Below, piece by piece: positions 22,691 through 32,552 of a stretch of 64,000 nt of DNA (positions are counted from its first letter, which is position 1; every line of letters begins with the position of its first letter). Where the stretch lies: positions 82,508,753-82,572,752 of the forward strand of contig CM051456.1 of NCBI GenBank assembly GCA_028274465.1. The letters run 5' to 3'. The translations under genes were made by a program, and so were the position numbers. The notes beneath the pieces are model-generated. The model was not told where the DNA came from. It was given only the letters and a program-made list of their open reading frames with translations, and did no database searches. Source of the DNA: Plantago ovata. Taxonomy: Eukaryota; Streptophyta; Magnoliopsida; Lamiales; Plantaginaceae.

Positions 22691-23611
22691 ACTCCATTAC
22701 TGTCTGTAAGGGACTGGATTTCTGCATTATTGTAGAATTCCATTGTATCAATCATGCTCACTTGCTTAGTGCGAGCAGAGATAAAGTTCATGAGGCCTTG
22801 CTGCTTGATGAACTCAAGCGCCTCTTCATTTTGGTCATCAAGTTCTTGTTCATAAAAGTACCTAATGTACTTTTCTTTTGCAAACCTCCCCATTGCATCA
22901 ACATCTCACACTTTGCAGTGTCAAGATATGACGGAGGCATAGGTTTTACAGTGATTCGGTCGTTTTTCAACACAACTTTCGTTGTGTCTGGGGTCAGAGT
23001 AGTCACCGGAGCAGTGCGTGTTTCAGCACTGTCAACCTTTGACGATTTTGAGGACTTAGATGACTGTCTCTTGGGAGCCATTTCTTATATAGAGCAAGAA
23101 AGATTGTACGAAAAGAGATAGTTTGCTTTTTGACCGGAGGTACAGTAGATTCAGGCTAGAAATTTGCAGAGAAAGGAAATGTGAGTTAAAGAATTTTGTC
23201 ATTTCTCTAACTCCTTCTTTATATAGTGTCTCTGGTGTGTGAGAAACTCAATCGATTTGAGCTCTCAGCAAGGGTAAAACAGAGAAACACTGGAGTTAGT
23301 GGAGCCTTTGCATTGAATGCGTAGTGGCCCACTAACTAAAACCGTCAGAGCACTCTCTCTCTTTGTTTTGTTAGCCGTTAGATTAATAACTCCTTTTAAT
23401 CAATGGCCACGATTGAATTTCATGTCATGATTATTGCGAGTTTATCTGTGCCAGCTTAACGTCACAAATTGATTTTACCGAGTAATAAGGGATAGATTGC
23501 TTGCTGAAATAGACAAGAATCTTTTCAGCGAGTTTGAATTAACAATCTAGATACTTGCTGAAAGTTCCCCCTTACTTAGATATCTCATATTTTCTAAGTT
23601 TAAAAGATATT

Positions 23612-23970
23612 TCTGATTTCCCGTATCAGTAAATTCTTTTGCACTTGAGACATCCTTTGGTAAAATCTGAGAGATGAGCTTTTGCTCTTTTTCTGAGTTC
23701 CCGTCTCAGAAAATTCCTTTGATACTTGAATACCTGTTTCAGTATCTTTTGATTGTCTGAGTACCCGTCTCAGCAATCCTTAAGTTCTTTCACTTACTGA
23801 GTGCCTGTCTCAGCAAGTGATCAAGTTTCCTAACAAATACCGTTTTGAAGGAATTACTTGCTGAATGCCTGTTTCAGCAATCATGTTGTGACTTATCATT
23901 TCTTAGAAGAAATCAGTGACTTGGTCTTTTGGACAGGAATACTTTGGCTTGCTGAATACCTGTTTCAGCA
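23612..23970. repeat. Array of seven hairpins after copia 1 pol
   Basis: Inverted repeats at about 23612-23629, 23691-23711, 23721-23746, 23752-23777, 23790-23820, 23858-23880 and 23950-23970. Stems are CTGAG/CTCAG or TTGCTGAA/TTTCAGCAA, and the loop is a conserved T(A/G)CC(T/C)GT-like word (TTCCCGT in two). They fill the non-coding space just beyond the end of pol. Confidence 0.85.
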
Positions 23971-23988
23971 TTCTGCCAATTGTATCCT

Positions 23989-26900
23989 TTATTGAGGTAG
24001 TTCAATCAATCCAAGGTTATACCTTAGCATTGCGAACCTATTATCCGGTAGGGGCTTGGTAAAGATGTCAACAAGCTGATCTTCAGTTCCTACTTTCACA
24101 ACCTCAATATCACCTTTTTCCACATGATCTCTAATGAAATGATGTCTAATATCAATGTGCTTGGTCCTAGAGTGAAACTTAGGATTTTGCGTAATTGCAA
24201 TAGCACTTGTATTATCACAAAAGATTGGTGTTTTCTTTGCAGAAATACCATAATCTCTTAATTGTTGCTGAATCCATAGGATTTGAGTTGTGCAACAACC
24301 AGCTGCAATGTATTCAGATTCAGTAGATGAATTGGCGACACACGTTTGCTTCTTGCTGAACCATGATATTAATCTAGTACCCAAAAACTGACAAGTTCCA
24401 GAGGTACTTTTTCTATCAAGAGTTGATCCACCATGATCAGCATCAGAATAGCCAACCAATTCAAGTCCAGAATCTTTAGGATACCATAATCCAACATTGA
24501 CTGTACCTTTAACATATTTCAGTATTTTAATTGCCTTTTTGTAGTGTGATTCTCTTGGATCAGATTGGAATCTTGCACACACACAAACATCATACTGAAT
24601 GTCAGGTCTACTTGCTGTTAGATACAACAAGGAACCAATGAGCTTCCTATACTTGTGTTCTTCAACACTTTGTCCTCTTTAGTATAGCCCAATTTGGTAC
24701 CAACACTCATAGGGATCTTCTCAGGTTTCTCATCCTCTTTGATCCTAAACTTTATGAGCATTTCTTTCGCATACTTTGCTTGATTTATGAATATTCCATC
24801 TTTGAGTTGCTTGACTTGCAACCCTAGGAAATAATTCAATTTTCCCATCATACTCATTTCAAACTTATTAGTCATGAGTTTGGCAAAATCATCACAAAGT
24901 TGCTTGTCCTTAGATCCAAAAATTATGTCATCCACATAAATTTGAACTAAGATTAATTTACCATCATGGTTCATGGTAAAAAGAGTTTTGTCAACTTCAC
25001 CTTTCTTGAAACCATTTTCCAGCAAGAACTTAGCCAAGGTATCATACCATGCTCTTGGTGCTTGCTTTAGACCGTATACAGCTTTCTGAAGCTTGTATAC
25101 CATCTTGATTTCTGAGGGAAGTTTAAAGCCAGGGGGTTGTTCTAGGTAGACTTCTTCAGCAAGTTCACCATTTAAGAATGCACTCTTAACATCCATTTGG
25201 TAAACAATGAAGTCATTGTGAGCAGCAAAGGCCAAGAAAAGCCTAATTGCATCCAATCTTGCAACTGGAGCGTAAGACTCATCATAGTCCAATCCTTCAG
25301 TCTGACAGTAACCTTGAGCAACTAAGCGTGCTTTGTTTCTTGTTACTTCACCAGACTCGCTCAGCTTGTTTCTGAACACCCACTTTGTACCAATGGCTTT
25401 CTTATCTTCAGCAAGTAGCACAAGTTTCCAGACTTTGTTTCTTTCAAATTGATCCAATTCTTCTTGCATTGCCTTTATCCATTCAGAATGCTTCAAAGCT
25501 TCTTCTATGGTTTTAGGTTCAATTTCTGATACAAAGCAAAAGAATAAAGATTCTACTTCTACGACAGTTGCTTCTTCAGCAAGTCCTTGAGTAGCTTTGG
25601 ATCTAGTCACTTGGCATTTATTAATATCGCCAATCATATCCGTAGAGGGATGATCTCTAATCCATTTATTAACAGGTTTCCTGTTTGTTGGATCAGGATA
25701 TGTTTGCTCATCAGCATGTGACTCTTCAGTATGTACTTGTTCAGTACTACTGGGAATTTGTGTCTCTGCTGAGATTTGTTCGTCAGCAACTGCTTGTTCA
25801 GCATTGCTGGATTGAGGTATTTCATCAGCAGGCACTGGAGATTGCGTTATTTCAGCAACTTCCGGAGCAACCGCATCTTTTGCTGGAAATTCTTTGTCGT
25901 GAACTATATTTATCTTGTCATGACTCGGGGGAGGAGAGTCATTGTCAGAATCATCATTTAGTTCAATTGACTTGATTTGCCTAGCATCAGATTCACTTCT
26001 TTGCTCATGTATGATTAGCTTTTTCATACATTCTGATATTTCTTCTTCAGCAGGCACACCTTGTGACTTTTCGTAGAATACAACATGCACAGATTCTTCA
26101 ATCTTTTGTGCCTTCTTGTTGTAAACTCTATAAGCTTTACTGTGCAAGGAGTAGCCAAGAAATATCGCTTCGTCTGCTTTTGGTTGAAATGTTCTTAGGT
26201 ATTCTCTACCATTGTTAAGAACGAAACACTTGCAACCAAATACTCTTAGATGAGTGATGTTAGGAGGTCTTCCAACAAACAATTCATAAGGAGTTTTGTT
26301 GTATTCCTTAGTAATCAAACATCTATTCTGAGTATAGCAGGCGGTATTAATCGCTTCAACCCAGTAAGCCTCACTTATTTCAGTGTCAGCAAGCATTGTT
26401 CTTGCGGCTTCTTTCAGGGTACGATTCTTCCGTTCAGCAACACCGTTTTGCTGTGGTGTCCTTACTGAGGATAACTGATGTTGAATACCTTTGGAGGTAC
26501 AATATTCAGTTATGTACTGGTTTACAAACTCAGTACCATGGTCTGTCCTTATGACTTTTACCTTGTCATTTTTCATGACTTCAAGCTTATTCAGCAAGTT
26601 AGGTATTTCAGTCTTGGTTTCAGATTTGTGCTTGATGAATACTACCCAAGTGAATCTTGAATAGTCATCTACCACGACTAGACCATACTTCTTACCAGCA
26701 TAGCTTGTTGAAGAAGATTCAAACAAGTCCATGTGTAAGAGTTGTAAAGGTTTTGTAGTTGACGATACTGCCTTGTTCTTGAAAGAAGATTTGGTTTGCT
26801 TTCCTTGCTGACATGCATTGCAAACACCATCCTTCTTAAAAGTAACCCTAGGTAATCCAACTACAAGTGCCTTTTTAGACAGCTTATTCAGCGTCTTGAA

Positions 26901-27374
26901 GTTTAGATGACTTGTTCGTTTATGCCATAACCATGCTTTTTCAGCAAGGCAATCATGATCTGAGACAAGGCATTTTTCAACGTTTGCTGAAGACCAATCA
27001 ACGGTGTACAAGCCTCCTGATCTTCTTGCAATCATTATAACCTTTTTAGTCTCAAAATCTACAAGTTTACATTCATCACTTTTAATTTCGATGAAGTATC
27101 CTTTGTCAGCAAATTGACTCATGCTGAAAAGGTTAAACTTAAGATTTTTGACATAAAGAACAACAGAAATGGTTATGAATCCCAACTTCACATCACCATA
27201 GCCTTTTGTAGATCCGGAGCCTCCACCAGCAAACCTTATTGTTGGACCTTTAGACCACCGTCTATAGTTTATAAGGTTATTCATGTTGCCCGTCATGTGC
27301 TTTCCACAACCACTATCAAAGTGCCAGATTGCATCGTTTGTCTCCGTGGCTGCAGTCTGCACAATCAAGAGCAA
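23989..27374 (-). mobile_element. Copia 1 pol: protease, integrase, RT, RNase H
   Basis: Domain order is the Ty1/copia one. Protease '[14 protein letters not shown]' lies near 27300, then a GAG-pre-integrase zinc region ('[10 protein letters not shown]', 'CNACQQGKQ'). The integrase core follows with '[20 protein letters not shown]', '[10 protein letters not shown]' and '[15 protein letters not shown]'. RT has '[18 protein letters not shown]' and 'YVDDIIFGS' (about 24927-24938), and RNase H has 'SDADHGGSTLDRKSTSG', 'STESEYIA' and 'DIFTKPLP'. Nearly the full length is readable with about one break. Confidence 0.9.
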
Positions 27375-27485
27375 ACAAGTTAATTATCCAATGATGGATG
27401 TCCATTAACATGTTCAAGAATGCGTCCAGTGGAAACCCAAGTCTGAAGTTTTTCAACTTTGACTTGTTTTCTACTTGCTGAGGAA

Positions 27486-29802
27486 CTAGGAGGATTTGAG
27501 CTGAAAGACTTTTGACTCGTGCTGGTCAGATCCACTTTCTGATGTGGTGTCTTGCTCTGTTGACCTTTTTGCTGAACATACTTTTTGAGTAAGTTCTTTT
27601 CTAGCAAGGTTCCTTCTAGTCCTAGCATTGGGAGTCTTTTCAGAACTCTTAGGCTTGGTTTTTTTCATCTCTTTGAAGTATCTTTGCTGACTTTGCTTAT
27701 ACTCATGAAAGAGTTGACTTTGCTTGGTTTTGAAACCGAGTCCACTCTTTGGAGAATGCTGAGCTTTAGCTTCAGCAACCTTACTTGATTCAGGTTTGTC
27801 AGCAAAGGACTTCTGATTACTTTTGGTAATCTTGCCTTTAGTCTTAACAACTTGCTTTTCAGCAACTTGTTTGGCGGAATGCTTCATGGCATTCTTCTTC
27901 TTTCCAGTTTGCTTCTCAGCAACCTGTTTTCCTTTTAAAGTCTTGTTACTTTGAGTAGCAACAGCGGGCTTTATGGTCATAGGTACTTGATTGCGTGTTT
28001 CAGCAACCTTAGTTTGACCAAACTGATAGACTACTGGAGGACTACTATCAGTAGCACGTACAAAGGAGATAGGTGATTTATCTTTTCTCAAGATTTCTAC
28101 GTTATCACCTTCACACGTTGCTCCTAAACCTTCTTTCTGAGATGGATCTCTCAAGTAAGAGTTTAGTTCAGTCAGCGTATTACTTGCTTCCACATAGGAT
28201 TTGAAATTGATTTTCATCTTTTTCATTTCTTGGATTTCAGCAAGTAACTTTAGAATTGAGGACTGATACTCTTCCAATTCTAATGCCATTTGAGAATTTT
28301 TCTCTGCAGCCTCAGCAATCAACTTCTTAAGACGCCTTATTTCAGCATCCTTTTCTTCTGTCTCTTCCTTCAGCAAAACGTACTTTTCAGTAGTTTGCTT
28401 GGTCAGAGTTTCAGCAAGTTGAAGTTTCTCTTGCTGTTTGCTGAGAGTTTTCTCAAATCTTTCGATTTCTCCTTGAATCTTGTCAAGGTCAATCTCGTCT
28501 TCACTTTCTGAATCTGAGTCAGAGGTAGAGTTATTTACCTGACCGGCCATGAGGCAGAATTCGTAGTTCGACACATCTGGATAAGCTTCCATAGCTATTC
28601 CACACACTTCTTTGCCAATCTCCACGTCTAGAGTGGCTTCTTCATCGTCGGTGTCTGAACTTTCATCCTCACTGTTTCGGAGCTTGTATCAATACACAAT
28701 GCATCGATTTTTGCTTGAAGCTTCTTCTTTTCTTCAGCAATGAAAGCTCTTTTGAACTTCTTCTTCTTTTCAGCAGATTTGCCTTTCAGCAAAGGGCAAT
28801 TAGCTTTGAAGTGTCCAGGCTATTTGCAGTAAAAACATAGATCATTTCCAACTGCTGGTTCTTCTGATGATGTAGCTTGCTGAGCTTGCTTGTTCAGCGA
28901 GCTAGTATCATTCTTGTACTTATGGTAGTTGTTACCAAGATGCTTTTTCAGCTTCTCTTTTGCCTTTCGCCTTTCAAGTTCCTTACTGATGAACTTCTTC
29001 ATGTTTTTAACAACTAAAGCATTTTCATCAGCAGGCTCTTTATCATTTTTCTTTTCAGAAGATGACGGCTTTGCAGCAAGAGCAATGTTTTGTGATTTTT
29101 CAGCAAACACATTTTCTCTTTGCTTTGTCTCATAGTTGACAGTAGCAAGATGAGAGAACAACTCTGTTGGTGTAATGTCAGGCATTCCTTGATTATAATA
29201 GAAATTCTGAGTATGGATCCATTCTTGATTCAAACTTCTTATGATAGTTTTCACTTTCTCAGAATCTGAATAAAGATTTCCAACACCCAGCGCTGCCATT
29301 TCACTAACAAGAGTTGTGAATCTGAAGTCCAAGTCTTCCAGTGACTCGTTAGCACCTTGCTTAAAGTTTTGAAACTTTTACTTAAGTACTTCAAGTTTGT
29401 TTTCCTTGGTCTTGTCAGATCCAGCACAAAGATCTTGAACCATTTTCCAAGCTTCCTTTGCAGTCTTAGCACCCCACAGTTTGCACTGTATGGTATCCGG
29501 AGTTGATCTGATGATGATATTTCTTGCTTGGCCATCAAGACGGAATCTCTTAGCTTCGTCAGAAGTCCATTCCTCTCTTGGTTTTGGCACAACAGTATCT
29601 GATGGTTCGCCAAGGATGGTTTCCTTCCCAGCTTCAGTGGTCTTTGAGGGAAACTCCTTTCAATTTTAGTGATCTTGATAGGTCCATCATTAATGACGGT
29701 GACCATCTCATCACTAATGGCCTCAAGATGTAGCATCATGTAGTTTCGCCATTTCTCGTAATTTTCCAGCTTCAGCAAGTGAGAGTGATTTACGGAAAAC
29801 AC
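27486..29802 (-). mobile_element. Copia 1 gag region
   Basis: It starts with a UBN2/DUF4219-like gag N-terminus ('LKLENYEKWRNYMMLHLEAI'). Next come 'ESLEDLDFRFTTLVSEMAAL'-type sequence and a CCHC knuckle ('CFYCK...GHFKANCP', near 28790-28850). The tail is a long K/E-rich coiled region with 'KQVAEKQ' repeats. The copy at 42140-43356 is homologous. Broken at a few places. Confidence 0.85.
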
Positions 29803-29845
29803 TTAAGAGGATCTAGGTTCAGTGCAGAAGGCTAATGAACCTCCT

Positions 29846-29857
29846 GCTCTGATACCA
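29846..29857 (-). other. Primer-binding site of copia 1
   Basis: TGGTATCAGAGC, the complement of the 3' end of initiator methionine tRNA, two bases inside the 5' LTR. Confidence 0.92.
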
Positions 29858-29859
29858 CT

Positions 29860-31469
29860 TGTTGGTCCCTTTAAACAACAAGAAAAGACTAGAGGGGGGG
29901 AGGGTGAATAGTCTTTTCAAACTTTTGTCGTTTAAAAACTTTCTCAGCAAGTACTTATTACTTTTCAGTAATGAGGTTGCTGATACTTAACTTTCTCAGC
30001 AAGCGTAAGTTACTTTACAGTAGCTTGGTTTGCTGATACTTAAAATCAGAGAGCGGAAGTCTTTGAAACAGTAAGTGCTCTTTCAGCAAGTAAAGAGTTT
30101 CAGCAAGTGAAGTGAGTCACTGTGTACAAACAGATATAATTTGCTGAAAGCTAAATGCAGTAAGTAAATCACACAAACGCTTTTATAGTGGTATCTGAAA
30201 GTGGCGTAATCTCTCAACAAATCCACTTTGTCCTTTCTAGGACTGAATCCACTAAGATATGATTGAGGTTCCTTACAATCTCCTATCTAAAGCGATTCAA
30301 CAGAAACCAAAGCACACTTGCTTTGTCTCCAACCTAAACTAGAGAACTCAACCTTGTTCTCCACAAAACTTGGTACTTTTAATCAGGAAAACTATGCTCG
30401 ATTAAGTTCCCCCTGAATATCACGCCTGAAAGGGTGTATTTTCAGTTAGAGAGTTTTGGGGTGAGATGACTTAATTATAACTTATTCAGTTACAACAAGT
30501 AATCTAAGAAACACAACTTTGAATACTTTGCAGTAAACAAGTTTGATTGTTTCTGGTGTCAAGACTTGTTCTTGTTCGAAAGAAAGAACACTAAACTAAT
30601 TTCTTAGCCGAGATTGTTCTACTTCTTCACAAGTAGCTTTTTCAAGCTTTAAGTCTTGGAACGGATCAATGACAGTAAGAGTGTTTGAAGGTTTGTGAGT
30701 TTGTAAGCACAAGTGAGAGTTTGATCACGTTGTTCACACACCTCAACTCTTTGCCGGATGACCTCTATTTATAGTGCAAGTAAGGAGCCGTTTGAATTTC
30801 AAATCCTAAGGCTTTTGTTCCTTAACATGTCACTATCTTGCTTTTGTACTTTCAGCAGCGACTTTGTTTGTCTTCTAGTCTTCATGTTCTTCGCGTGTAA
30901 GCTTTGCATTAAATGCACATTTGAATAGAATTCAAACAGTAACAATGGAGCGCAAATTCTCGTACATTCAGCAAGAGGTCACAAATGTTTATCAGCAAGT
31001 GGTCAGTCTCAGTTTCAGCAAGCACAACCTACTCTGTCTTTCAGATTTTCACTTATGCAATGCTGTTGCTGAACATTCCACTTTCTGAGCAACACGTGCC
31101 TTACCAGTCTTCAGCAATCTTCAAGTCTTCAAATCTTCAAGATTCTGACCGGTTTCTTATTTGCTTCAATAATTTGTTTGTAATAAACAAAATATATCTT
31201 CAGCAAATGCTTCAATAGGTCATTTTCTTTTCAGAAAATAAGATTCATTAAAGCTAAGCATCAATAAGATATTTTCTTTTCAGAAAATAAAATACATCAT
31301 ACGCAAAAAGAAATAACTTATCTAACACCTAACTAAGTCATCAGCAAACGTTCCTCTTTTACAATGTCCTTAAAAATCTAAATTCCTATGGACCTTAAGA
31401 GTACTAGTTACTGGACTGTTCTTAATTTACCATGGTTAATTGCTCATCAAAATTACAAGTTTCCTAACA
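29860..31469 (-). mobile_element. Copia 1 5' LTR
   Basis: 1610 bp, partner of 14059-15681. It ends CCTAACA, followed by GGCGC. Confidence 0.92.
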
Positions 31470-32235
31470 GGCGCCTAAGAGCGTACTAGGGCGTCAGGGG
31501 CCGACCACGATAAAAGGGTCCTACTACCCACCACCATAGTCCTCCCAACAAGAGATTAGGCAAAATAGCCTAAGTCCTCGTCCAGAGGAAAAGGTAGTCC
31601 TCGGACCGTAGCGGCTCTCCTTCCGACATGGAAGAGCGAAATAGCCTAAGTCCTGGTCCAGGGGAAAAGGTGGTCCTCGAACCGTAGGAGCTTGAGGTTC
31701 GTCCTACTACCCCGTCCTCTGACAATACCAAGGCGACACACGCCCTACTAGCCTTCTGGAACCCGAAAGTACCACTTTGCCCCTGCCAGTTCTAGCAATA
31801 GGCCTGGGCCAAAGCCCATGGGCTACTCTTAATGGGCCTAAGCCTAATGGAGGCTCAATCCGGACCGGACACTTGTCACGATCCTAGGAGCTCAGGTAAT
31901 AATCTATTGCTAGTATAAATAGGGGCTCACCCCATTCAAGGTACCAACTATTCAACCATTAAGTCATTCAATCATCACCACATCCAATCACTCTACTTTC
32001 TCACTCTACATTTACTAGGGAAGCATACCAACTCCCTACACGTAAAGTCGTCCCTCCGACTTGATCATTGACAAGCCGGGCTTGTGGCACTACCCCCCTC
32101 TTGCTAAGTTATACCTCAGGTCCTAGGTACAACATGGAAGGCACTTGAAGACTCTCGCTTGAGACGCTCCAGAGGAAAGCACTACTGTCGCCTTGCGACG
32201 ACGCTCCAGAGGAAAGCACTAATTACCTATCAACA
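31470..32235 (+). mobile_element. Tat 1 3' LTR, second part
   Basis: Resumes the LTR begun at 14023. It shares 'GGACACTTGTCACGATCCTA', a TATAAATAGGGG box (about 31914), 'CTCCCTACACGTAAAGTCGT' and the end AATTACC...CAACA with the LTRs of Tat 2. The first five bases are the copia target duplication. The LTR ends at 32235, next to ATAAT. Confidence 0.85.
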
Positions 32236-32552
32236 ATAATATTTTACAAGATTACGCTTCACATCGTAGCGTGTGACACGGTATACTTCATCAATTCAAA
32301 AATCATGTTTCAATCGGTCCAGTTTGCTGAATAAAACTAAGATGTAGATGTTTGTTTATTAGAATTTCCTTACATCTTTTTAGTTTACATCCGCATGTAG
32401 ATGCTTAAACATATCTACAATAATCCCGATGATCAACGTCATGCAACTTCCGGTTTGGTATACACGGCTTGTATATATATATTCTGTTGGAAATGATTGA
32501 AGTTGACCATCGTATAAATCTTTGATGGATAGAGTTAGAAACAGACATGTAT
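32236..32552. other. 3' flank of the CER1-like gene
   Basis: AT-rich sequence between the Tat LTR end and the stop codon of the minus-strand wax gene. It presumably includes the gene's 3' UTR. No other feature seen. Confidence 0.6.

Larger units (their letters stand above)
15945..23081 (-). mobile_element. Copia 1 envelope-position region
   Basis: This 7-kb coding-like region lies downstream of pol, where Sireviruses carry an extra gene. It starts MAPKRQSSKSSKSSK at 23081 and includes 'FAKEKYIRYFYEQELDDQNE', then a long Glu/Ala/Gln-rich low-complexity middle. It ends in a 500-residue segment with a predicted coiled coil ('KALKTALVKAQNIMDEK'-like heptads), a basic KRQ-rich patch and 'LIPYEYFYLTAKDQEEDLLW'. 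No clear signal peptide or membrane anchor is visible, so 'envelope' describes position only. It is broken into several frames, and part of it is shown twice around the assembly gap. Confidence 0.6.
14059..31469 (-). mobile_element. Sirevirus-like Ty1/copia element 1, complete length
   Basis: LTRs are 14059-15681 (3') and 29860-31469 (5'), both TGTTGG...CCTAACA on the plus strand. Flanking bases GGCGT (14054-14058) and GGCGC (31470-31474) are a near-perfect target duplication. The primer-binding site TGGTATCAGAGC and polypurine tract AAAAAGGGGGAAATT are in place. Order on the minus strand is gag, protease-integrase-RT-RNase H, hairpin array, long envelope-position region. The LTRs differ at about 20 sites by eye (about 1.4%), suggesting insertion well under a million years ago at usual plant rates. 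Protein frames have several breaks, some probably from sequence quality near the gap. At 17.4 kb it is large for copia; about 1.8 kb of that is probably an assembly duplication. Confidence 0.9.
8535..32235 (+). mobile_element. Tat/Retand-type gypsy fossil 1 (interrupted)
   Basis: Plus-strand pieces occupy 8535-14058 and 31470-32235. Visible parts are a C-terminal archaeal-type RNase H/pre-integrase stretch, an antisense gene, a polypurine tract, and a 3' LTR split by the copia element at 14059-31469. The 5' part lies beyond the Athila insertion. It is homologous throughout to the complete-length element at 46751-61685, with which it shares part order and the polypurine tract. It is broken and clearly older than the copia element inside it. 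Confidence 0.85.
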
